NCBI GenBank assembly: GCA_030054095.1
Contig: JASGCO010000009.1
Span: forward strand, 62,001-126,000
Direction of reading: 5' to 3'
DNA length: 64,000 nt
Origin: Sediminibacterium sp.
GTDB taxonomy: Bacteria > Bacteroidota > Bacteroidia > B-17B0 > Aurantibacillaceae
In this document: positions 1-8,465 of the stretch, in pieces
Numbering within the stretch: the first letter of the stretch is position 1
Layout: every line of letters starts with the position of its first letter
Position numbers and translations under genes: made by a program
The notes under the pieces: model-generated
The model's database searches: none
Told to the model about the DNA's origin: nothing
Seen by the model: the letters and a program-made list of their open reading frames with translations, nothing else

Positions 1-397
1 ACATTACAATGCCCCGGTTAAAATAAGCCGAAACTGGCCCGTTTCCCTTCGCGCTGAGTGTTACGGGTTCAGACCATTCGCTGGCGCCATCCGTCATCGG
101 TTTTTTATTAGTACCTACTGGAATTACCTGATACCGAACCATATCATTAAACCCAACGCCATGATCGGTCCAGTTATACCGTTGAATGGGCCATTCGAGG
201 CTACTGCGGCGTTCCCCTTCCTGTACCGTTTCATCGGCAAAGCCTACCCGGTTTTCAAGGTAATCGTCGCTGGTTTCGCCGTTCCGGATAAGTTTGCGCT
301 TAATAGCAAAACCTATGCAACCCTGAATCTTTTCATGATACCATACCAGATGGGCATCGTCGCTGTTGGTAAACACCTTTAGTTTCGTTTTTTTCAT
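1..397 (-). CDS. Phospholipase D-like family protein, N-terminal part (runs off the window)
   Basis: The minus strand reads open from an ATG at 397 to the window edge, giving 132 residues with no stop. The visible part begins MKKTKLKVF and contains WYHEKIQGCIGFAIKR, SSLEWPIQRYNWTDHG and VSAYFNRGIV. From memory these match the N-terminal fibronectin-like segment of bacterial phospholipase D-like proteins, in which SAYFNRGIVASQW leads into the first HKD catalytic domain. The catalytic HxKxxxxD motifs would lie beyond base 1 and cannot be seen. No signal peptide is evident. The gene starts about 230 bp from the next gene and points away from it. The family call rests on remembered motif similarity. 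Confidence 0.7.
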   Translation of the reverse strand, partial: MKKTKLKVFTNSDDAHLVWYHEKIQGCIGFAIKRKLIRNGETSDDYLENRVGFADETVQEGERRSSLEWPIQRYNWTDHGVGFNDMVRYQVIPVGTNKKPMTDGASEWSEPVTLSAKGNGPVSAYFNRGIVM

Positions 398-492
398 GTC
401 ACCGTTTTTTAAATGTTTTATTCGGACAATTGATTAAAACAAACTTATAGCAACATGAAAGCGGATTCAATACCTGTTAACGGGTATTTGGA

Positions 493-503
493 GGGGGGGG
501 GGG
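493..503. repeat. Intergenic G11 homopolymer
   Basis: A run of eleven G sits about 95 bp upstream of the phospholipase D-like start codon (minus strand) and about 125 bp upstream of the small broken gene (plus strand). Such runs vary in length by slippage and are also hard to sequence, so the exact length may be unreliable. No promoter box could be tied to it. Confidence 0.8.
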
Positions 504-628
504 TTGAGAAAGAAATCAGAACAACACTAATTGTAAAGTAGTTAAAAATTTATGCTACTAAGAAAGTCCTGATTATCATTAAATACGTAATTTCAATATG
601 CAGATTGAAGATTAATCACCGTATTAAA

Positions 629-1088
629 ATGACACTTTTTTTAAATTGGTTCAAACGCAAAACTAATTCCCGAGAAAGTCGGAATTATCATGACGATACC
701 TTTAGAGTTGGTCAAATATGGAATTACAACACAAGACGGGGCGAAAGAAAATTCTGTTCTAACCATTTTAAAAGTAGAAAAATACGATACTGTTGGTATA
801 GTTATCCATATATCCATTGACGCTCTAATATCAAGGAATACAAGCGATGCTATTCATTATCATCCCTCTATCGGACATCTGCCATTATCCAAAGAAGCCC
901 TTCTTCACAGTGTAACAACCTTAATTTCCGAGGACAATCCTTTACCTGATTTCAACGAAGGATACACTATGTGGCGAGAAGCCTTTGATAACAACAAAGG
1001 AGGCATATTCTCTATTACGGTATGCGAAATTGCTAATTACATTGAAGACACCATTAATGAAGGAAAAAGTTCTGGTGAGAGCGCGTAA
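629..1088 (+). pseudogene. Small hypothetical protein gene, split by a one-base frameshift
   Basis: An ATG at 629 opens a frame reading MTLFLNWFKRK and then FRVGQIWNYNTRRGE. This frame soon degenerates, while the +1 frame takes over with ENSVLTILKVEKYDTVGIV and runs to the stop at 1088. Removing one A from the AAA at 744-746 joins the two into one reading, RRGEENSVLTILKVE, giving about 152 residues. From memory, small uncharacterised bacterial proteins start with the same VGQxWxYxTR motif followed by STLTILKVE, which supports the join. The protein looks soluble and I know no function for it. The shift may be a real mutation or a base-calling error. Confidence 0.65.
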
Positions 1089-1183
1089 AAGGTCCATTAT
1101 AATTATTTAAGAAATATATTTCACCATTTATATAAATTTGCACAAGACACAAAAACATTGCAATTCTAAGACAAGATTTCAAA

Positions 1184-2140
1184 ATGCGACGCCTTATAGA
1201 AAACCTTCTACCAACTAATAAACAAAAACGGAAATGGACCGCTATATTAATAACATCTGTAATTGCAGGTCTGCTAACCGTATTGGGCATATACGGCATT
1301 GAAGAGTATGGCGGTGCGTTATTCATCTTAGTTCCATTTTTCACAGGCATTGGCCCTATACTTTTATATGGCATTGATGGAAAAATAACGAAAACAGAAG
1401 CCTGGCAACTTGGCTTTTTGACATTAGGAATCTTTACACTATTCCTCATCATTTTCGCTATTGAAGGATTAATATGTATTGCTATGGCGGCTCCACTTGG
1501 GTTAATAATAAACTGCATTGGAAGTCTGATCGGTTATTATGTTATAAAGAAAAAACCGGAAGTTAGTTCAGCAACTTTCTTAATATTAATTTTCTTTATC
1601 CCTATAACAGGTTTTATTGAAAAAGAAAAAGTACCAAAATTAACGTCAGTAACTACTTCCATTGAAATTCATGCAAATGCGAATACTGTCTGGCGTAATG
1701 TTATACAATTCCCTCAGCTTGAAGAACCCACAGAACTAATTTTCAAAACTGGGATTGCTTATCCTGTGAATGCCAAAATCGAAGGAACTGGTATTGGCGC
1801 TATACGGTATTGCAATTTTACTACAGGTAGCTTTATAGAACCTATAACTATTTGGGATGAACCAGCCCTTTTAAAATTTGACGTTGTAAAACAACCTTTA
1901 CCTATGAAGGAATTGAGTTTTTGGGACATTGACGCACCTCATCTTCATGATTACTTTGTTTCAAAAAAAGGACAATTTAAACTAACCACATTATCGAACG
2001 GGAATACACTTCTGGAAGGTACAACCTGGTATTACCACGATATTAGCCCCACTTTCTACTGGAAAATATGGAGTGATTTTATTATTCACAAAATACATGA
2101 AAGGGTGTTACATCATATCAAAATAAACGCTGAAAAATAA
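1184..2140 (+). CDS. Membrane-anchored SRPBCC (polyketide cyclase/START-like) domain protein
   Basis: 318 residues. The first ~145 form four or five hydrophobic segments (about residues 18-37, 43-62, 75-95, 97-118 and 125-140). The remainder is soluble, opening with TSIEIHANANTVWRNV, the usual first strand of SRPBCC folds (VxIxAPxxxVWxxL), and ending with an amphipathic helix. SRPBCC domains bind hydrophobic ligands in a helix-grip cavity; the ligand here is unknown. The ATG at 1184 follows a TAAATTTG box (1133-1140), a possible Bacteroidota -7 element. It stands alone between the frameshifted gene and the ADP-ribosylglycohydrolase, so context does not suggest a role. Confidence 0.7.
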   Translation: MRRLIENLLPTNKQKRKWTAILITSVIAGLLTVLGIYGIEEYGGALFILVPFFTGIGPILLYGIDGKITKTEAWQLGFLTLGIFTLFLIIFAIEGLICIAMAAPLGLIINCIGSLIGYYVIKKKPEVSSATFLILIFFIPITGFIEKEKVPKLTSVTTSIEIHANANTVWRNVIQFPQLEEPTELIFKTGIAYPVNAKIEGTGIGAIRYCNFTTGSFIEPITIWDEPALLKFDVVKQPLPMKELSFWDIDAPHLHDYFVSKKGQFKLTTLSNGNTLLEGTTWYYHDISPTFYWKIWSDFIIHKIHERVLHHIKINAEK

Positions 2141-2335
2141 ACCAATAAAGCTTATAATTAGCATAATTTATCATCACTAATTTGCAAGGCCGCTCCGTAA
2201 GGTTACAACAAGACAACTCTCTTAATGCCAAATATTAGTGCAATTCCTTTAATTTTGTAATACAAATGAAAGCTAATTTCAGTAACTCAAACACGCCACT
2301 TTCCCATCTCAGCACCCTCTTAACCCCTTTGCTCT

Positions 2336-3208
2336 ATGGATTTTAAAAACAAATTGAAAGGCTGTTTAGTTTACGGTGCTATTGGTGATGCCATAGGTTA
2401 CAAATATGAAGGCTCCTTATCTACTCAAAACGTGGACCTAAACTTCGACTGGATTATATCAGATGATACACAATTAACGCTGGCTACCTGCGAAGCGATT
2501 TTTAACGTTGAGGAAATAAATCCGGAGAAAGTAGCGGGAAAATTTCTGGAATGGTACACTCACCGAAAACTAAATGGTTTGGGTGCCAGTACTTTAAAAG
2601 CACTGAGAGAATTGCAAATGGGCGGTCATTGGGCCTTAGTTGGTCGCAGTGGTGAATTTGCAGCGGGGAACGGCGCGGCCATGCGGATAGCGCCACTTGC
2701 TTTTAAACAAAATATTGCCCGTGAAACCATTAAAGATATTTGTACTATCACCCACAAAAACGATGAAGCCTATACGGGCGCATTGACTATTTATTATTCT
2801 GTTTTGAATGCTAAAAACGGAAACTGGTCTGGTGATACTAATCTGATAGATACATTTATTGACGAATTACCGGATACAAATGTAAAAGACAGACTACTTA
2901 CACTGAACCGCTTGAATGATTTATCTATTGCGCGGGTTGGTCAAATGTACAAGACCAGTGGTTACGTAGCCGACTCCGTGCCATTTTCCATTTTTGCCGC
3001 ACAGAAAATTAATCAACTAAGCGCTGCCGAAATTTTTACCGAACTGATAAAAACAGGAGGGGATACGGATACCATTTGTTCTATGACGGGCCAGATTATC
3101 GGTACATTGCTGGGCTGTGACACTCTTCCTCCCGACTGGATCACAAAATACGATGGTATTGGCATTAAACCGTTAGTTGATTCTCTGGTTGAAAACTGGA
3201 AAGAGTAG
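2336..3208 (+). CDS. ADP-ribosylglycohydrolase family protein (DraG/ARH-like)
   Basis: 290 residues. The N-terminal GAIGDAIGYKYEG, the SDDTQLTLA motif and the C-terminal GGDTDTICSMTGQIIG are the hallmark metal-binding motifs of the DraG/ARH fold, whose acidic residues hold two Mg or Mn ions that hydrolyse the N- or O-glycosidic bond of ADP-ribose. Length is normal for the family. All three motif sets are present, so the enzyme looks active. No ADP-ribosyltransferase, nitrogenase or macrodomain gene lies nearby, so the substrate is open: modified proteins, nucleic acid, or small molecules. A TAATTTTG box at 2250-2257 may be its -7 element, but no -33 box is clear. The start is the first ATG of the frame. 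Confidence 0.92.
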   Translation: MDFKNKLKGCLVYGAIGDAIGYKYEGSLSTQNVDLNFDWIISDDTQLTLATCEAIFNVEEINPEKVAGKFLEWYTHRKLNGLGASTLKALRELQMGGHWALVGRSGEFAAGNGAAMRIAPLAFKQNIARETIKDICTITHKNDEAYTGALTIYYSVLNAKNGNWSGDTNLIDTFIDELPDTNVKDRLLTLNRLNDLSIARVGQMYKTSGYVADSVPFSIFAAQKINQLSAAEIFTELIKTGGDTDTICSMTGQIIGTLLGCDTLPPDWITKYDGIGIKPLVDSLVENWKE

Positions 3209-3239
3209 TCATTGATTCCTACAATTATATATCAACACG

Positions 3240-3545
3240 TAAACAACAATGAAATTAAAGAAACAATAAAATTTCCAGTAGATTTCTTTGATTTCAGTCG
3301 CACTTTGTCTTGACACAAAGTGCGGCAAAAGTCAAGGCTGCGGAAATTTTCGCGGTGAAATTGTCGCGTTGCAAGCCGAAGATTTAAAGGCGGATAAAAC
3401 GACACCTATTCCTGTAACGCGACGCTGCAAATCTTCTTCGTGCGTGCCCTCGCTTTTACAACACTCCATTTCACACGCGAAAATTTCCGAGGCCACGTAA
3501 GGAGCGTGGGAAGAGCTAAAGCGTTAAGTGCTTTGAGGAACGACT
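3240..3545. repeat. Dispersed repeat family 1, copy A (~306 bp)
   Basis: This segment is homologous, in the same orientation, to 16250-16573. Shared blocks include aaacaacaa, gaaattaaagaaa, gcaaaagtcaag, caagccgaagatttaaaggc, gctgcaaatcttcttcg, caacactccatttcaca and ctaaagcgttaagt. It contains nested inverted repeats: a perfect 13-bp pair at 3342-3354 and 3476-3488, and an 8-bp pair (gaagattt/aaatcttc) at 3379-3386 and 3429-3436. It fills the gap between two convergent genes. The 70-residue open frame inside it is not a convincing gene. Confidence 0.85.
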
Positions 3546-6500
3546 ATTTATTCAACAGTATTTTAACCGCTTCCTGTAATTGCTGGTCTTCGCCTTTTAT
3601 CATAGGGATGTAATCGTTATTGACTTTTACATCTGGCTCCAATTGATTGTTTTCATAATACTGGCCCTGCAAATTTTTTACCCCCACCTGAGGAATGCCA
3701 AACACCAAACCGGGCTCCTGTAACCCTTCCCACCAAACAGCAGTACCAGTACCCGCCACCGGCATACCAACCAGTTTACCAATTCCCAGCGTTTTGTAAA
3801 CTACCGGGAACATGTGTGCATCAGAGTAATTACCTTCGCTCATTAAAACCACAGATGGTTTTATCCATTTATTTCCGGGCTCTACACCAATTTTACGTTC
3901 ACGGGGCACAAAATCAATGTACTGCTTTCCTGACAAAAAGGTTGCCAAATCATCATGTAACCAGCCGCCGCCATTAAAACGGGTATCAACAATCAACGCT
4001 TTTTTATTTACATATTTCCCCATTACCTGATCAAAAAATTCGCGGTAGCTTTCATCATCCATCCCCCTAACGTGCATGTAACCTAATTGTCCGTTAGACA
4101 ACTTCTCCGTCATGTCTTGCATACGTTTAATCCAACGTAAATACAATAAATTAAGGAATTGGGCATTTGAAATTGGCTTGATAGTTTCCTCCCAGCGCTT
4201 TTTTGTTGTTTCGTCATACAGCGATAAAAGTGTGGGTTTATCCGCTAAACGATTCAATAATTTGTAATGATTGGTTTCTGGCGTAATGTCTTCACCATTA
4301 ATTTTTTCGATAATTGATCCGACTTTAATCTGAGTGCCATTATAAACCAAAGGTCCTTTCGCCACTACCTCCGCTATTTTCAGCCCGTTTCCTGTATATT
4401 TTTCATCAAAAAACGCCCCCAGATTGGCGGTTTCATCACCGGGCTTACGGTTTCTGTAATTACATCCTGTATGCGACGCGTTTAACTCTCCCAGCAGTTC
4501 GCTCAAGAGTTCAGCAAAATCGCGGCTATTGTTAATGTAAGGCAAGAATTTCTGATAGTTTTCTTTGTAATAATTCCATTCCGTTTTTTGCAAATCAGTC
4601 ACATAGAATTTTTTTACTACCTGCCGCCACACGTGTTCATACATGTATTCACGTTCTGCCTCTTTGTTTAAATTCATTTCGGCGCTAAACCCAATCTCCT
4701 TTTTTTCAGCCTTATCAACACTTACTTTCGTGAGTTTACCATTAGCTATAAAGTAAATGTTCTTTGCCTCCTTATCAAACATCATCTCGCCCACGTCTCC
4801 GGCATCCAGCTTCATAAACAATTTGGTTTCATTTTCTTTAAATTTAGTCTGCCATAAATCAAACCCGCCTTCAAAGCGCGTGAGGTAAAATAATTTTTCG
4901 CCATCAGGTGTTATCAACGCGTCTGCTAATACCGAAGAGTGTATTGTTAACCGTACTTTACGGTCTTCCAACCCATCCATTTCAATTTGTACCGGTTTTA
5001 CACTGCTTTTCTTTGCTGTATCGCTTTTGCTTTTGTCCTTATCCTTGTCTTTGTCCTTATCCTTATCTTTAAATAGTTCGTACTCTTCTTTCTTCATTTT
5101 AAAAATATCGTAAGCCGCTTTGGTAAAAAATAAGCCATATATATCGCTTTGTGCACCGTGACTGGCGACATTTTTCATCCCGTGACGACTGGATGACCAA
5201 ATCATCATCTTACCGTTCATGGCCCACTTAGCTCCCCCATTATCAAAACCGCTCTGTGTCAGGTCAATTATCGGATTTTTACCTTCAGCATCTGCCAACC
5301 CCACTTCCTGACGCCAATTGCCATCCTGCAAAAAATGCACAAGTAAATATTTACCATCGGGCGACCAATCAAATGACTGATCCCCATCGGAATAAGAATA
5401 GTTTTTGTCTGCTGGCAAAATAGTACGTGTGTTTTTAGTTTTCAGATTAATGACTTTAACCGCTGTGCGGTCTTCAAGGTAAGCCACCTCGTTACCATCA
5501 GGTGAATATTTTGGCTGAAAGGCTTCGGTATTTCCTACAACCAACGGTTCTTCTTTTAAAATAGTGGAATTAAAAAAATAGGTTTCTTCTTTACGTGCCA
5601 AATCGGTTTTATATATACCCCAGATGTTGTTACGTTCCGATGCGTATAAAATGCTTCTGCCATCGGGCGAAAAACTAACGGAACGTTCCTGTTCCGGTGT
5701 ATTGGTAATTCGTTTGGTTGTTCCACCCTCGACCGAAGTCACAAACACTTCTCCTCGAACAATAAATACCACTTCTTTGCCATTGCCCGAAACACTCATT
5801 TCAGTAGCGCCATTGGTTATCATTTCCAGTTTACTGTTGGCGTAACGCTCATCACTCAGTACGACAACCGACACCTTTTTCGGCTCGCCATTTGGTGTGT
5901 GTGTGAAAATTTCGCCATTGTACCCATAACACAACATGTCATTTTGCGAGATAGATAAAAAACGAACAGGGTTTTTAGCGTATTTTGTTATCTGAATGGC
6001 CGCAGAAGGATTTGATGGATCCATTTTCCAAACGTTAAATGAACCGCTTTTTTCACTGAGGTAGTACATTGTTTTTTCATCGGCGCTAAATACGGCATTC
6101 CTGTCTTCTCCATCAAAATTGGTAAGTTTCGTAAACTTATTTTCTTTCTTTGCATACATCCAAATGTCGCGCGTAACTGACGAAACATGGTGTTTACGCC
6201 AGGCGTTTTCATAGCCTTTACGGTCGTGAAAAATCATTTTATCGCCATCCTTACTAATTTTCGCGTCTTCGGCAGCAATGGTTAAATATTGTTTTTCGCG
6301 TCCACCGTTAACGGACACTGTATATAATTCCGGTAACCCTCCGGAAGGAAATTGAATGTAATTTACATCGTCATTACGCAGCGAGGTAAACACTATATTT
6401 TTGCCATCCCCGGTAAAAAAATTAGGAATATCATCTGCCGAATGGTAGGTTAAGCGGATAGCCTCGCCGCCGTCGGCAGACATACTGTAAATATCGAAGC

Positions 6501-6768
6501 CACCATTTCTGTCGGAAGCAAAAGCAATTGACTTGCCATCGGGCGACCATACCGGATAGGCATCATTTGCATCGCTGGTAGTTAATGGCAATGCCGTTCC
6601 ACCATTTACATCTACTTTATAAATATCCCCTTTATAACAAAACACGATGGTTTTTCCGTCGGGTGAAACAGAGGGGTAACGCATCCATAATGCTTCATTT
6701 TTTAAAGGTTTAAAGGAGGAGAATAACGTTACTAAAGGAACAAAAAGCAATAAAACTATTTTTTTCAT
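3544..6768 (-). CDS. Tricorn-like S41 family peptidase with beta-propeller (PD40) repeats and PDZ domain
   Basis: 1074 residues with an N-terminal signal peptide (MKKIVLLLF...). Residues ~30-600 hold many WSPDGKxIAF-type PD40 repeats forming two propeller sections. A linker of alternating Lys and Asp (~residues 565-580, hexanucleotide repeats in the DNA) follows, then a C1-like region, a PDZ domain (GLKIAEVVAKGPL, ~residues 790-850) and an S41 protease core. GNYSDAHMFP holds the expected nucleophile Ser, and VDTRFNGGGW precedes it as in tricorn proteases. Archaeal tricorn trims proteasome products in the cytosol; the signal peptide suggests a periplasmic role here, such as turnover of exported proteins. 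Its 3' end abuts repeat copy A. Confidence 0.9.
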   Translation of the reverse strand: MKKIVLLLFVPLVTLFSSFKPLKNEALWMRYPSVSPDGKTIVFCYKGDIYKVDVNGGTALPLTTSDANDAYPVWSPDGKSIAFASDRNGGFDIYSMSADGGEAIRLTYHSADDIPNFFTGDGKNIVFTSLRNDDVNYIQFPSGGLPELYTVSVNGGREKQYLTIAAEDAKISKDGDKMIFHDRKGYENAWRKHHVSSVTRDIWMYAKKENKFTKLTNFDGEDRNAVFSADEKTMYYLSEKSGSFNVWKMDPSNPSAAIQITKYAKNPVRFLSISQNDMLCYGYNGEIFTHTPNGEPKKVSVVVLSDERYANSKLEMITNGATEMSVSGNGKEVVFIVRGEVFVTSVEGGTTKRITNTPEQERSVSFSPDGRSILYASERNNIWGIYKTDLARKEETYFFNSTILKEEPLVVGNTEAFQPKYSPDGNEVAYLEDRTAVKVINLKTKNTRTILPADKNYSYSDGDQSFDWSPDGKYLLVHFLQDGNWRQEVGLADAEGKNPIIDLTQSGFDNGGAKWAMNGKMMIWSSSRHGMKNVASHGAQSDIYGLFFTKAAYDIFKMKKEEYELFKDKDKDKDKDKDKSKSDTAKKSSVKPVQIEMDGLEDRKVRLTIHSSVLADALITPDGEKLFYLTRFEGGFDLWQTKFKENETKLFMKLDAGDVGEMMFDKEAKNIYFIANGKLTKVSVDKAEKKEIGFSAEMNLNKEAEREYMYEHVWRQVVKKFYVTDLQKTEWNYYKENYQKFLPYINNSRDFAELLSELLGELNASHTGCNYRNRKPGDETANLGAFFDEKYTGNGLKIAEVVAKGPLVYNGTQIKVGSIIEKINGEDITPETNHYKLLNRLADKPTLLSLYDETTKKRWEETIKPISNAQFLNLLYLRWIKRMQDMTEKLSNGQLGYMHVRGMDDESYREFFDQVMGKYVNKKALIVDTRFNGGGWLHDDLATFLSGKQYIDFVPRERKIGVEPGNKWIKPSVVLMSEGNYSDAHMFPVVYKTLGIGKLVGMPVAGTGTAVWWEGLQEPGLVFGIPQVGVKNLQGQYYENNQLEPDVKVNNDYIPMIKGEDQQLQEAVKILLNK

Positions 6769-7044
6769 TTTACAAATGGTTTGAAAAATATAAATAAAGA
6801 ATTACAGGTAATACTTAACAAATTACATACACGACCCAATGTACCTAAACTTTTCAATTCAGACAATAGTCCAACGTTATCTTCTTTTTGAAAAATAGTC
6901 TTTGTTACTTAAAGAATCTATATACCGTTTGCTCCCGGCTTGTGTCTTTTTTAACACTATTAAGCGCAAATCATGCTGATTGTTTATTTCTTACGCCTCT
7001 TCCCATTCGTGATTAACGGATAGAGCCGAAATTGGTAGAAATCC

Positions 7045-7052
7045 TATCTTTG
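7045..7052 (+). promoter_or_regulatory. Putative -7 box TATCTTTG before the saccharopine dehydrogenase family gene
   Basis: TATCTTTG matches the Bacteroidota -7 consensus TAnnTTTG and ends 9 bp before the ATG at 7062, so transcription would begin within a few bases of the start codon (near-leaderless). No clear TTTG -33 box is present. The box also argues against starting translation at 7032, upstream of it. Confidence 0.5.
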
Positions 7053-7061
7053 CATTTTGTT

Positions 7062-8387
7062 ATGACAGCAATTCTTATTATCGGCGCCGGGCGTTCTACA
7101 CCCAGTCTTATTCAATACCTTTTACAACAGGCTCCTGTTCTGGATTTAAAACTAACAGTGGCAGACATGAACCTGGAACTGGCACAGGAAAAAACAGGCG
7201 GGAATCCTTATGCCACTGCCATTGCGTTTGATATTACCAACGATACACAACGCCGTGAACTGATTCAGACGCACGATCTGGTTATTTCGATGTTGCCCGC
7301 TCACATGCACACGCAGGTGGCTAAGGATTGTGTTCATTTTGGTAAACACATGGCTACTGCCAGCTATGTGAGTAAAGACATGCAGGCCCTGCACGATGAT
7401 GCCGTTCAAAAAGGATTGTTGTTACTGAATGAATGTGGTCTGGATCCCGGCATTGATCATGCCAGTGCTATGCAGGTGATTGATGCCATTAAAGCTCAGG
7501 GCGGACAAATTACTTCGTTTAAATCGTATTGCGGCGGATTGGTAGCCCCCGAAAGCAACGATAATCCCTGGGGCTATAAGTTTAGCTGGAACCCGCGTAA
7601 CGTTGTATTAGCCGGGCAAAGTACCGCGCAATACCTGAATAACGGGGAGTTGACGTTTATTCCGTATAACCGTTTGTTTTTACAAACCGAAACTATTGTA
7701 ACAGATACGCATGGCGCGTTTGACGCTTATGCTAACCGCGACAGCCTGAGTTACCAGAGCATTTATGGTCTGGAAGGCATTAGCACGCTGCTAAGAGGTA
7801 CCTTACGTCAGAAAGGGTATTGCAAAGCCTGGCATGTGCTGGTAGCGTTAGGGTTAACCGATGATACGTTTGTGATCCGCCATACCGACCGCCTCACCTA
7901 CGCGCAATTGGTAGCCGCCTTTTTACCACATAAAACCGGGGCTGTTAAAGCCGATTTAAAACACTGGCTGGGCCAGTTATGGGACGGGGAAATTGAGCAC
8001 CAGTTCGATTATCTGGAGCTACTAACCAACAAGCCTATACGTTTAAAAGAAGGTACACCCGCTCAGTTATTACAGGCGCTTTTGGAGGAAAAATGGCTAC
8101 TGAAAGAGGGGGATAAGGACATGATTGTGATGCAACATCAGTTTGCCTACCGCTTAGATGGCAAAGACCAGCAATTGAGTTCGTCGCTGGTGGTTATTGG
8201 CGACAATGAAGAACATACCGCCATGGCTAAAACTGTTGGGCTTCCTTTGGCCATTACAGTAAAACTGTTCCTCGAAAAACGCTTTACACTAAGCGGGGTG
8301 CAGATTCCGGTAAAACCCGAAATTTACACACCATTACTGAGCGAACTAGCCACTCAGGGCATTGTGTTTACAGAGAAAAATCATTAA
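7062..8387 (+). CDS. Saccharopine dehydrogenase family protein (Lys9-like, NAD(P)-binding)
   Basis: The frame is open from a GTG-type start at 7032, but the ATG at 7062 gives MTAILIIGAGRSTPSLIQYL, placing the Rossmann GxGxxx loop right at the N terminus as in the family. The TAnnTTTG box upstream supports that start. The product is 441 residues, with NECGLDPGIDHASAMQ and the long C-terminal dimerisation domain of saccharopine reductases. Relatives catalyse the NAD(P)-dependent step between saccharopine and aminoadipate semialdehyde plus glutamate, in lysine breakdown or related metabolism. No lysine-ketoglutarate reductase is adjacent, so the exact substrate is inferred from family only. Confidence 0.85.
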   Translation: MTAILIIGAGRSTPSLIQYLLQQAPVLDLKLTVADMNLELAQEKTGGNPYATAIAFDITNDTQRRELIQTHDLVISMLPAHMHTQVAKDCVHFGKHMATASYVSKDMQALHDDAVQKGLLLLNECGLDPGIDHASAMQVIDAIKAQGGQITSFKSYCGGLVAPESNDNPWGYKFSWNPRNVVLAGQSTAQYLNNGELTFIPYNRLFLQTETIVTDTHGAFDAYANRDSLSYQSIYGLEGISTLLRGTLRQKGYCKAWHVLVALGLTDDTFVIRHTDRLTYAQLVAAFLPHKTGAVKADLKHWLGQLWDGEIEHQFDYLELLTNKPIRLKEGTPAQLLQALLEEKWLLKEGDKDMIVMQHQFAYRLDGKDQQLSSSLVVIGDNEEHTAMAKTVGLPLAITVKLFLEKRFTLSGVQIPVKPEIYTPLLSELATQGIVFTEKNH

Positions 8388-8465
8388 CAGTTAAGGGTTA
8401 AAAAGATTTCGGCGCGGGCGCAAGGCCTGCGGGTACATGCTTTATCTTTAGTAAGATATATCAGC

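Noticed and set aside
3288..3500. 70-residue open frame between the ADP-ribosylglycohydrolase and the protease
   Set aside because: It lies inside repeat family 1 copy A. The matching frame in copy B differs by shifts and stops, as expected for non-coding sequence.
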